Shown here piece after piece: positions 7,630 to 15,128 of a stretch of 31,501 nucleotides of DNA. A model generated the notes under the pieces. It made no database searches, was not told the DNA's origin, and saw only the letters and a list, made by a program, of their open reading frames with translations. Position 1 is the first letter of the stretch, and each line of letters begins with the position of its first letter. Position numbers and translations under genes: made by a program. The DNA comes from a virus. The DNA lies in the IMG/VR virus record IMGVR_UViG_3300046740_000150, positions 1 through 31,501 of that record. One strand, written 5' to 3'.

Positions 7630-8018
7630 GCACGGCGCGCATCAAGCTCGTGGTCGGCGACACCCGGCCGATGGTCTACATCCAGCTGAAACAGCCGGGT
7701 GCGCCGATCGACACGCCGCTCGATGTGTCGAATGCGGCGGTGAAGCTGCGGTTCAAGCCCTGGGGCGAGGACACCGTGCTGTTCGCGCTCGACGGCGAGA
7801 AGCTGCCCGGCACCCTGCAGGCCGACCTGCAGACCCCCGACCTGACGCAGTACCCGGTGGGCGGCAGCGGCGGGCGCGTGCGGTTCGGCTTCATCCAGGG
7901 GAACCTGAACCTGCCGCCTGGGCGCTACCTGGGCGAGGTCGAGGTGACCTACGGGCCGGGGAGCGTGTTCACCGCCTTCGCGCCCTTGGAGTTCCAGCTG
8001 CGCGAGCAGTTCGCATGA
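7626..8018 (+). CDS. Small beta-sandwich virion protein (BppU N-terminal-like)
   Basis: This is a 130-residue, beta-rich protein. The start is ATG 7626, overlapping the upstream TGA by four bases. A longer in-frame reading from 7530 exists but would overlap the previous gene by 100 bases and encode an Arg-rich run, so I reject it. The sequence pattern (VVGDTRPMVYIQLKQPG, VSNAAVKLRFKPWG, then LPPGRYLGEVEVTYGPG and a closing strand) resembles Ig-like baseplate or fibre-anchoring domains such as BppU N-termini: a strand-rich fold with 'input, difference, strand' repeats. It could anchor the following fibre to the tail. It overlaps the fibre start by ATGA. Confidence 0.6.
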   Translation: MSTARIKLVVGDTRPMVYIQLKQPGAPIDTPLDVSNAAVKLRFKPWGEDTVLFALDGEKLPGTLQADLQTPDLTQYPVGGSGGRVRFGFIQGNLNLPPGRYLGEVEVTYGPGSVFTAFAPLEFQLREQFA

Positions 8019-10636
8019 GCACGCGGTCGAACCTCCTCACGCTCGTACCGGACGTCGACCTCAAGTGGTCGACCTGGGTCGACTACTTCGCCGACCCTCG
8101 ATACGCCGACCACTTCCCTGTCTTCGACGACTTCGTCTACGCGGTGACCTACGAGCGCACGCCGGACGAGTTCATCTTCACGTCGGACGAGGTGTCGCTC
8201 TACACCGGGTTCACGCGCGCCCCGGCGGATACGACGACCCTGGCGGACATCTTCACGTTCGATGCCACCTACATCCGCGCGTTCGCCGACCCGATGGTCG
8301 TCACCGACGACATCACCCTGATCCTGGGCACCACCGCCAACGTCAACTACGCCGACGCCGTGGCGATGACCGAGGTGTTCGGCACGGCCCTGACCATGCC
8401 GCGCAGCCTCGCCGACAGCGTGGCGATGAGCGAAGCGTTCTCGTCGATCAGCACCGTGGTGCTGAACGTCGCCGACGTTGCGACGATGTACGACGTCGGT
8501 CAGAACTTCGACAGCTACTGGCCGTATGTGGAGGCGCTGTTCCACTTCGACGCCGGGAGTTCGGCGAACGGCGGCAACAACCTCAACTGGATCGACAGCA
8601 GTCCCTACAACAAGACGGTGCTGACCTCCACCCAACTGCCGTTCCAGGGGACGGTCTCGCCCTATGTCGGCGCGAATACCAGCTTCGCGGACTACTCCGG
8701 GATTGGCGGCTCGGCCTACTTCGGCGCGGTCGGCACGGACAGCCTGTACTCGCCGCAGAGCGACCACTTCCACTTCCCGCCCGGCACCGACTTCACCATC
8801 GAGTGCTGGGTCTACATCACCGACAACTCGCCGCCGGACTACAACGGCGACCGCACGGCCTGCATCCTGTCGACCTATCCGACGGACGTCCATCACGGCG
8901 GCTGGACCATCAACCTGCAGGGGGTCGGCGGCAGCGGCGTCACCGGGGCGAACGCGGTCTATCTGGAGAAGGTCGGCCCCGGGGGCTCGACCTATGACGC
9001 GGTCGTCGCGGGCGGCATTTCGCAGCGCAAGTGGCACCACATCGCGGTCTGCCGCGCGGGAACCGTGACCCGCATCTTCCTCGATGGTGTGCTCGGCGTC
9101 ACCCAGACGATGAACGATCAGGACGTGCTGGCCAACGGTCCGCTGGTGCTCGGCCGGGACGCCGCGCCTGGGATCAACCGCTACTTCAAGGGCTACATTG
9201 CTGACGTCCGCATCAGCAAGGGCGCGGCCTACTACGTGTCCAACTTCACCCCGCCGACGACGAAGACCGACGGCTCCAGTCTCGCGACCGCGATCAAGCT
9301 TGAGTTCTCCAACGCGGCGGTCTTCGACAGCGCCCGTAAGAGCGACATGCACTTGGACGGCACAGTCCTGCTAGGGACAGGTCCGTGGGGGAGCCCGGCG
9401 ATCTACTTCGACGGCAACAGCCGCAACGTCCAAACGCCGTTCGCCTTGTCGGTGGCTGAACGCTTCGCCGTCATGGACCGGGACTTCACGATGGAGTGCT
9501 GGTTCTGGTTGGCGGGCGACAGCCCTGTACTCCCAGCCAACGGTATTCGCGACGGCACGTTGATGACGACGTGGCCAAACGGTGCTGCGGCCAGTGGGCT
9601 GCTGGTCTATATCATCGGTAACGCCAATACGACTGGCGACGGGATTGCCTGCAGCATTTCGGATACTAATGGCAATGCTGAATACTGCACGTATTGGGGT
9701 GCGATCACCAAGAATGCTTGGCATCATGTCGCGTTCAGTCGGACCGGTGGAAACCTCTACCTCCACTACGACGGCGTCATGGTGATCACCACACCGGCGA
9801 GCAAGGTCGTCGCCACTCCAGCCACGCCGCCGTACGCCGGTCCGCTCCTGCTGGGGATGACGGCCTATCCTGGCTGGGCAATGGCCTTCAACGGCTACAT
9901 CGACGACTTCCGCTTCACCATCGGCAAGGGTCGCTACGGCGCGACAAACTTTGGACCGCCAAACGCGCCGTTCCCGAACGGGGTCGCAGCCTACACCGAC
10001 GTCTACAACCGCGTGTTCTCCGACAGCGTGACCATGAGCGAGGCGGGCACGTTCGACATGCCCGCGTCGACGACGTTCGATCCCGCTCTGGTCGGCTCGG
10101 TCATCACGCTCTCCGGCGGCAACCTGATCGCTTCGCGCAACAGCGGCGCGCAGTACAACTGCGCCCGCTCGACCACCGGCAAGACCACCGGCAAGTGGTA
10201 CGCCGAGATGAAGCCTGTCGCGGGCAGCAGCGGTGACATCGGCTTCGGCGTCGGCCGGGCGTCCTTCGCGCTGACCGCCACCTACCCCGGCTCGGCCGCC
10301 CCCTCGGTGGGGTTCAGGAACAACGGCTTCGGCAATAACGATGGCACGCCGTGGGCGTCCGGTGCTGCGGACTTGACTGTGCCTAACGGGGGCACGGTCT
10401 GCATCGCTGTCGACGCGTCGGCTGGTCTGGTGTGGCTTGGAAAGAACGGCGCGCCGACGTGGAACAACAATCCGGCGGCGGACCCGGCGACCGGCGTGGG
10501 TGGCCTCGTGCTCTCCGGGTCCGGCGCGATCCACCTGCTCACCGGCATGTACACGCCGCCCGATCAGGTCAGCCTCAACTGCGGCCAGAGCGCGTTCGTC
10601 CACCCGATCCCGGTCGGCTTCTCGCGGTGGGGCTAG
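8015..10636 (+). CDS. Large fibre/adhesin with two LamG-like domains and a SPRY-like C-terminus
   Basis: This 873-residue virion protein probably binds surface glycans or proteins of the host. In order it has an N-terminal region with four short repeats of the form ADsVAMsEaF (about residues 112-165 and again at 667), a first concanavalin/LamG-like domain (about 170-420; FTIECWVYITDN, KWHHIAVCRAGTVTRIFLDG, YFKGYIADVRISKG), a second LamG-like domain (about 447-655; FTMECWFWLAGD, AWHHVAFSRTGGNLYLHYDG, AFNGYIDDFRFTIG), and a SPRY/B30.2-like end (about 687-873; GKWYAEMKPVAGSSGDIGFG, CIAVDASAGLVWLGKNGAPT). The WHH and 'GYI-D-RI/RF' signatures are diagnostic of LamG-type laminin-like sandwiches. 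The second LamG region has lower GC and weaker codon bias than the first, suggesting separate acquisition. The gene starts within the preceding stop (ATGA). Confidence 0.8.
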   Translation: MSTRSNLLTLVPDVDLKWSTWVDYFADPRYADHFPVFDDFVYAVTYERTPDEFIFTSDEVSLYTGFTRAPADTTTLADIFTFDATYIRAFADPMVVTDDITLILGTTANVNYADAVAMTEVFGTALTMPRSLADSVAMSEAFSSISTVVLNVADVATMYDVGQNFDSYWPYVEALFHFDAGSSANGGNNLNWIDSSPYNKTVLTSTQLPFQGTVSPYVGANTSFADYSGIGGSAYFGAVGTDSLYSPQSDHFHFPPGTDFTIECWVYITDNSPPDYNGDRTACILSTYPTDVHHGGWTINLQGVGGSGVTGANAVYLEKVGPGGSTYDAVVAGGISQRKWHHIAVCRAGTVTRIFLDGVLGVTQTMNDQDVLANGPLVLGRDAAPGINRYFKGYIADVRISKGAAYYVSNFTPPTTKTDGSSLATAIKLEFSNAAVFDSARKSDMHLDGTVLLGTGPWGSPAIYFDGNSRNVQTPFALSVAERFAVMDRDFTMECWFWLAGDSPVLPANGIRDGTLMTTWPNGAAASGLLVYIIGNANTTGDGIACSISDTNGNAEYCTYWGAITKNAWHHVAFSRTGGNLYLHYDGVMVITTPASKVVATPATPPYAGPLLLGMTAYPGWAMAFNGYIDDFRFTIGKGRYGATNFGPPNAPFPNGVAAYTDVYNRVFSDSVTMSEAGTFDMPASTTFDPALVGSVITLSGGNLIASRNSGAQYNCARSTTGKTTGKWYAEMKPVAGSSGDIGFGVGRASFALTATYPGSAAPSVGFRNNGFGNNDGTPWASGAADLTVPNGGTVCIAVDASAGLVWLGKNGAPTWNNNPAADPATGVGGLVLSGSGAIHLLTGMYTPPDQVSLNCGQSAFVHPIPVGFSRWG
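8348..8515 (+). repeat. Short protein repeats in the fibre N-terminal region
   Basis: Three units of about 20 residues start at fibre residues 112, 132 and 152, with core ADAVAMTEVF, ADSVAMSEAF and ADVATMYDVG. A fourth, isolated copy (SDSVTMSEAG) follows the second LamG domain at residue 667. The units are diverged at DNA level, so this is an old repeat. It may act as a spacer between domains. Confidence 0.6.
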
Positions 10637-10696
10637 ACCTGCGCATGTTGCACCCCACCCCCCCAACAGGTAGCGTCCCACCGCGACGCCGGAGCT

Positions 10697-11155
10697 ATGA
10701 CGATGCTCGATGACGCACTCACGATCACCGGCCGCGTGCAGCTGGAATTGCGTGACGAGTACGGTCGGCTCAAGCAGCTGACTGAGGTTCCCAACCTCGT
10801 CCACACCATGGGCAAGGGCGTGATCGCCGCCCGGATGGTCGCTGCCCAGGCGTTGCCTGCCGTGTCCCACATGGCGGTCGGCACTGGCAGCATCGCGCCG
10901 GGGGCAGGCGATCAGACTTTGCAGGCCGAAGTCGCCCGGATCGCGCTCACCTCGACGAACGTGGCCGCAGCAGTGATCACCTACGGCGCGTCGTTCGGAC
11001 CGGGCGTTGGCACTGGCGCGCTGCAGGAGGCGGGCTTGTTCTGTAACGGGACGCCAGGGTCCGGTCTGCCCGGCCTCGCGCGCACCACCTTCGCGGTGAT
11101 CAACAAGGCTGCCGGGGACACGCTGAACGTCAGCTGGACCGTGACGATTGGATAG
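10697..11155 (+). CDS. Fibre-associated structural protein, paralogue 1 of a tandem pair
   Basis: This 152-residue protein belongs to a common phage structural type in which an 'NLVxTxGKGVIAxRM' stretch is followed by MAVGTGS and FGPGVGTGALQEAG. The next gene encodes a clear paralogue with the same motif order and a near-identical end (FAVINKAAGDTLNVSWTVTI here), so the pair arose by tandem duplication. There are no catalytic residues or signal peptide; the fold is probably beta-rich. GGAG at 10691-10694 lies only two bases before ATG 10697 but eight before the in-frame ATG 10703, so the true start may be 10703. The gene follows a 60-base spacer after the LamG fibre. A fibre, collar or decoration role is inferred from the neighbours. 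Confidence 0.7.
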   Translation: MTMLDDALTITGRVQLELRDEYGRLKQLTEVPNLVHTMGKGVIAARMVAAQALPAVSHMAVGTGSIAPGAGDQTLQAEVARIALTSTNVAAAVITYGASFGPGVGTGALQEAGLFCNGTPGSGLPGLARTTFAVINKAAGDTLNVSWTVTIG

Positions 11156-11163
11156 GTGACCTG

Positions 11164-11604
11164 ATGCTCCACGCGCCCATCAAGCTGACCGGTGCTCTTG
11201 AGCTTCGCCTCGAACGCGAGGACGGCAGCATCGAGGTCACCACGGTCGAGAACCTCGTCCTGACCCTGGGCAAGGGCGTCGTCGCTGATCGCATGAAGGC
11301 GGTGCCGACGACGTCGCACTTCACCCACATGGCGGTCGGCACCGGTTCAAGCCCGGTCGGCGTCGGCGACATCGGACTGGCCGCCGAGATCGCTCGCGTC
11401 GTGCTGGGCGCTGCCACGGTTGCGGCGGCGGTGGTCACCTACACCGCGCAGTTCGGACCTGGGGTCGGCACCGGGGCGCTGCAGGAGGCGGGCATCTTCA
11501 ACGCCGCCGGTGGCGGGGTGGAGCTTTGCCGTACTCTGTTCGCCATCATCAACAAGGCGGCGGGTGACACGCTCAATGTGACGTGGACCGTCACGGTCGG
11601 GTAG
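11164..11604 (+). CDS. Fibre-associated structural protein, paralogue 2 of a tandem pair
   Basis: This 146-residue paralogue of the preceding gene keeps its landmarks in order: ENLVLTLGKGVVADRM, HMAVGTGSSPVG, AEIARVVLG, FGPGVGTGALQEAG and FAIINKAAGDTLNVTWTVTV. Differences cluster in the N-terminal 40 residues and in a shorter loop before the final strands (the first copy carries CNGTPGSGLPGL there). The divergence shows the copies are not recent, and suggests both are kept for use, perhaps as subunits of a heteromeric fibre or collar. A good ribosome site (AGGTGA) overlaps the stop of the first copy. Confidence 0.7.
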   Translation: MLHAPIKLTGALELRLEREDGSIEVTTVENLVLTLGKGVVADRMKAVPTTSHFTHMAVGTGSSPVGVGDIGLAAEIARVVLGAATVAAAVVTYTAQFGPGVGTGALQEAGIFNAAGGGVELCRTLFAIINKAAGDTLNVTWTVTVG

Positions 11605-11608
11605 GCCC

Positions 11609-12559
11609 ATGCCTGGACCCCTGTTCGCCAACAACGCATCAGGCACCCTGGCCAGCAGCTACAGCGCCGCGGCGACCGCGATCACGCTGAACGCCAACCA
11701 GGGCCTGCTTTTCCCTGCGCCGAGCGCCGGTGACTGGTTCATGGCGACCATCACCAACGCCCTGAACCAGATCGAGATCGTCAAGGTCACGGCGAAAGCT
11801 GGTGACACGTTCACCGTGGTGCGAGGTCAGGAAGGCACCAGTGCGCGCGCCCTCGCCGCCGGAGACAAGATCGACAACCGCCTCACCGCCGGGACGCTCA
11901 TGCTCATCAGGAGCACTCCGGTCGATCCGACCACCATTCCTGACAACTCGGTCAACGGCAGCAAGCTGGTCGATGGGTCGGTCTCGAACGCCAAGCTGGC
12001 GGGCGGGATTACCGCCGCCAAGCTGGCCGGGGGGATCGACAACAGCAAGCTGGCCGCTGGCGTGGCCATTGCCAACCTGGGCTTCACGCCGGTCAACCAG
12101 GGCGGTGGCATCAGCCAGACCAGCGACAACGTCTTCATCGGCTGGTCGACGGCGAACAAGCTGCGGCTGACGGTCGGGGTCACCGACCTGGGGTTCATCC
12201 TGACGGAGCGTCAGGACGGCAGCGCCGGGTCGGCGGGCTACCGCGGCGTGCCGCCGAACTACGAGGACGCCGACTACACCATCGGCACCATCGACAACGG
12301 CCGTTCCATCGTCCACTCGTTGGGCATCCACACCTACACCCTGCCGCCCGACAGCACGCCGATCGACCCCGGTGGCATCGTCCAGATCATCAACCGGGTC
12401 GGCGCAGGTGTGCTCGCCATCGCCCCCGGCGCAGGTGTGACCCTGATCGCCGTGCCCGGCGGGGCGAGCGGCGCACGGTCCCTGGCCGCGCCCGGTGTCG
12501 CCACCGCTGAGAAGGTCGGCTCCAACACGTGGTACGTCTATGGCGCGGGGCTGACGTGA
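11609..12559 (+). CDS. Tail fibre-type protein with KL repeats
   Basis: This 316-residue protein starts with a domain widely seen at the N-terminus of phage fibres: FANNASGTLASSYSAAATAI, LFPAPSAGDWFMATI, EIVKVTAKAGDTFTVVRGQE. Residues about 112-155 form a repeat of roughly ten residues with 'SKLVDGSV', 'AKLAGGIT', 'AKLAGGID' and 'SKLAAGVA', typical of triple-stranded beta shafts. The C-terminal 150 residues are beta-rich (YTIGTIDNGRSIVHSLGIHT, NRVGAGVLAIAPGAGVTLIA), like a small distal head domain. It is probably trimeric and exposed on the virion. The last codons run into a gene in the -1 frame that encodes an Ig-like domain, which raises the possibility of a frameshifted extended form. Confidence 0.75.
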   Translation: MPGPLFANNASGTLASSYSAAATAITLNANQGLLFPAPSAGDWFMATITNALNQIEIVKVTAKAGDTFTVVRGQEGTSARALAAGDKIDNRLTAGTLMLIRSTPVDPTTIPDNSVNGSKLVDGSVSNAKLAGGITAAKLAGGIDNSKLAAGVAIANLGFTPVNQGGGISQTSDNVFIGWSTANKLRLTVGVTDLGFILTERQDGSAGSAGYRGVPPNYEDADYTIGTIDNGRSIVHSLGIHTYTLPPDSTPIDPGGIVQIINRVGAGVLAIAPGAGVTLIAVPGGASGARSLAAPGVATAEKVGSNTWYVYGAGLT

Positions 12560-12978
12560 CCGGCGCGCTCCTCGGGGCGTCGAGTGTGGGTGGCCCGCCG
12601 ATCCTGCCCGCGCCCCCAGGCGGTGGCGGTGGAGGAGGCGACACAGGTACTGGCGGCGGCGGCACCGATCCCGGCGGCGGGGGCGGCACCGGTCCAGGTC
12701 CCTCGCCGACCGTCACGGTCACCCCGGCGACGATCACCTCGCACAAGCCGCACGGCGGCACCTCGACCTTCACGTTCAGTTCGGTCGTGGCCGGTGGGAC
12801 CGGCCCCTACGCCTATGCCTGGGACGAGGGCGACGGCGTTCGCGATGGGCCGACGGTGACCTTCTCCAAGCATGCCCCGGCCGACGACGAGGCCGACGGC
12901 ATCGTCAACCTTACTGTCACCGACGCCACCGGCGCGGTAGGACATGGCTCCGGCCAGTGGTTCGCACTCGGCTTTTGA
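12556..12978 (+). CDS. Gly-linker plus Ig/PKD-like domain protein
   Basis: From GTG 12556 this gives 140 residues: a short Pro-rich start, a long Gly/Thr/Asp linker (about residues 20-47), then a single beta-sandwich of PKD/Ig type (about 50-135; SSVVAGGTGPYAYAWDEGDG, GIVNLTVTDATGAVG). The 'YAYAWDEGDG' and 'NLTVTDATG' strands are the hallmarks. The GTG start overlaps the previous TGA (GTGA). An in-frame GTG at 12529 would overlap more and adds RLWRGAD, so I prefer 12556. Ig-like domains on phage particles often decorate the surface and bind carbohydrates weakly, and some are made as -1 frameshift extensions of a neighbouring structural protein. Both options are open here. Confidence 0.65.
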   Translation: MTGALLGASSVGGPPILPAPPGGGGGGGDTGTGGGGTDPGGGGGTGPGPSPTVTVTPATITSHKPHGGTSTFTFSSVVAGGTGPYAYAWDEGDGVRDGPTVTFSKHAPADDEADGIVNLTVTDATGAVGHGSGQWFALGF

Positions 12979-12992
12979 GGAAGGAAACCGTC

Positions 12993-13262
12993 ATGCAATT
13001 CGAGGAAGCCCTGAAGAAAATCGAAGGCGCGCAGTCGGTCAGCGGTCAGCTGATCGTGGTCCGCGATGGCGTCCACATCCTCGTCGGCAAGAACGTCCAG
13101 GGCGTGCTGATCGTCGAGGAGACCGCCGAGGCTATCGCTGTCGCCGCTGAGGTCGGCATCAAGGTTGTGGCCGCGGACGATGACGACGGTCAACCGAAAA
13201 CCCATCACGTCCACCTCGATGACAAGGTCGAGACCAAGGACAGCATGGGCGGCAAGAAGTAG
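12993..13262 (+). CDS. Small acidic/basic protein of unknown function
   Basis: This encodes 89 residues from ATG 12993, which has a strong ribosome site (GAGGAAGGA, 12977-12985). An upstream in-frame start at 12957 would begin inside the preceding gene and has no such site. The product has a strand-rich middle (SGQLIVVRDGVHILVGKNVQ, VAAEVGIKVVAADDDDG) and a charged tail ending GGKK. I recognise no family. The strong ribosome site suggests a well-expressed structural or assembly protein between the fibre genes and the nozzle-like protein. Confidence 0.65.
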   Translation: MQFEEALKKIEGAQSVSGQLIVVRDGVHILVGKNVQGVLIVEETAEAIAVAAEVGIKVVAADDDDGQPKTHHVHLDDKVETKDSMGGKK

Positions 13263-13265
13263 TCG

Positions 13266-15128
13266 ATGAGTTCGATCCGGCTCCTGGGGTTCGACGGGCT
13301 GGTCCCGCGGCTGTCGCCCACGCTGCTGGACCAGACGATGGCGCAGGTCGCGTCGAACGTGAAGCTCTACAGTAAGGAGCTTCGCTATTGGCGCGGCCCG
13401 CTGCTGACGTACTCCCCGCCGCCGAACAACTACCAGACGCTCTACCGGCTGTTCAATTCGGCCGGTGCGAGCGTCTTCCTGTTGTGGCTGACGGACGTGG
13501 ACGTGGCCCCCAGCCCGGTGGCCGACACCACCGAGAGCCGCATCTACTACACCGGCGACGGCAAGCCGAAGAAGACCAACTACGCCATGGCGACCAGCGG
13601 GGCTGAGCCCTATCCGTCCGCCTGGATGGACATGGGCGTGCCGACGCCGACAGGTCCGCCGCAGCTGAGCGTCGTCACCGACGGCACTGGCACGTTGGAG
13701 ACGCGTGGCTACGTCTACACCCTGGTCTCGACCTTCGGTGCGGTGAAGTCTGAGAGCGCGCCGTCCCCGCCCGGTAGGCATTCGCCGTTCGGTGCGACCG
13801 ATCAGAACATCGACGTCCACCCCCTGGGTGCGACCGTCAGGATCACCGGCTTCACCGGCTGGACCGATGGCCCGCAGCAGAACGTCACCGCCATCCGCAT
13901 CTACCGCACGGTCGTCGGCGCGAGCTCGGTGGGCTACGAGTTCGTCGATGAAATCCCCCACGTCCCGGGCGGGTCCGGCGGAGAGGTTTACGACGACAGC
14001 AAGACTGTCGCCCAGCTGGGCGAGAACCTTGGCACGATCGGCTGGGTCGGACCGCCGGATGCTCTGTTGGGACTGGTCGGCCTGCCGGGCGGCGCGCTGG
14101 CCGGGTTCGTCGGGAACACGGTCTACTTCTCCGAGCCCTATCAGCCGCACGCGTGGCCGCTGGCCTACGCCATCACCATCCCCTCGGCGAAGATCGTCGG
14201 GCTGGCCACCTCCGGCTCGGACGTGGTGGTGATGACCGACACCCAGCCGTACATCATCCACGGCGGCGACCCCGGCAACATGTACGTCGAGAAGGTCCCG
14301 CTGATGGAGCCGTGCGTGGCCAAGCGCACGATCGCCTCCGACGAGGACGGCGTGGTCTACGCCAGCCCCAACGGGCTGATCTCGATCTCCCCGGCCGGGC
14401 GCGGCGTGGTGACCACCAACCTGTTCACCGCCGACGAATGGCGGCCGCTGCACCCGGAGACCATGGTCGCCGAGGTCATGCAGGGTCGCTACTTCGGGGT
14501 GTTTCCCGAGCAGACCCCGCCGCGCGCCCTGCTGCTCAGCCGCACCGATCCGCCCGCGCTCAGCTTCTTGGACTTGCCCGCCACCACGCTGCACGTCGAC
14601 GCCAGGAACGCGCAGATGTTCTACGTCCACGACAGCACCGATCCGGCGAGCTACTCCAAGGTCTTCCAGCTGGATGCCGTCGAGGCGGCCCCCCTGCCCT
14701 ATACATGGCGGTCCAAGCGGTTCTTCGTCGATCAGGCGCAGACGTTCAGCCTGATGCGCCTCGACGCCGACTACGGGCAGGTGCAGGACGAGGCGGCCTA
14801 CAACGCAGCCCTGGCCGCCGCGACCGCGGCCAATGCTGCGGCATATCCCAACCCGCTGCTGGGAGCGATCGACGACACGGCGCTGAACACCTGGGAGATC
14901 AACGGCAGCACCCTGATCAACATGCCGTCCCTGGCTTCGGCGCGCACCGTGCAAGTGGTGATCCACTGCGATCAGGACGCCGCGATCGTGAGCCTGCGGC
15001 CGACCAGCCTGGACCCGATCCGGGTGCCGCCGTTCAAGGCCCGGCATCTCGAGTTCTCGCTCATGGGCAACATCAACGTCCGCTCGCTCCATCTGGCGAC
15101 CACGATGGAGGAGCTTAAGGGCTCATGA
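13266..15128 (+). CDS. Probable tail nozzle/tubular-B-like protein
   Basis: This 620-residue, beta-rich protein has an N-terminus (GFDGLVPRLSPTLLDQTMAQ, VASNVKLYSKELRYWRGP) of the kind seen in podovirus tail proteins that cap the adaptor ring, and an internal run of propeller-like repeats (about 260-400; GNTVYFSEPYQPHAWPLAYA, VVMTDTQPYIIHGG, DEDGVVYASPNGLISIS). Residues about 500-540 include an Ala-rich helix. The large size, absence of enzyme motifs and place between fibres and spike fit a tail nozzle or stabilising protein in the manner of T7 gp12, but the resemblance is by pattern only. It could also be a structural fibre base. The stop overlaps the next gene's ATG (ATGA, 15125-15128). Confidence 0.5.
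   Translation: MSSIRLLGFDGLVPRLSPTLLDQTMAQVASNVKLYSKELRYWRGPLLTYSPPPNNYQTLYRLFNSAGASVFLLWLTDVDVAPSPVADTTESRIYYTGDGKPKKTNYAMATSGAEPYPSAWMDMGVPTPTGPPQLSVVTDGTGTLETRGYVYTLVSTFGAVKSESAPSPPGRHSPFGATDQNIDVHPLGATVRITGFTGWTDGPQQNVTAIRIYRTVVGASSVGYEFVDEIPHVPGGSGGEVYDDSKTVAQLGENLGTIGWVGPPDALLGLVGLPGGALAGFVGNTVYFSEPYQPHAWPLAYAITIPSAKIVGLATSGSDVVVMTDTQPYIIHGGDPGNMYVEKVPLMEPCVAKRTIASDEDGVVYASPNGLISISPAGRGVVTTNLFTADEWRPLHPETMVAEVMQGRYFGVFPEQTPPRALLLSRTDPPALSFLDLPATTLHVDARNAQMFYVHDSTDPASYSKVFQLDAVEAAPLPYTWRSKRFFVDQAQTFSLMRLDADYGQVQDEAAYNAALAAATAANAAAYPNPLLGAIDDTALNTWEINGSTLINMPSLASARTVQVVIHCDQDAAIVSLRPTSLDPIRVPPFKARHLEFSLMGNINVRSLHLATTMEELKGS

Noticed and set aside
12813-15092. Long minus-strand open frames over structural genes (also 441-1670, 3302-5248, 25186-27771 and others)
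   Set aside because: They lie opposite well-supported genes in GC-rich DNA, where stop codons are rare. Their products are Arg/Val/Gly/Asp-rich with no motif, and they lack ribosome sites.
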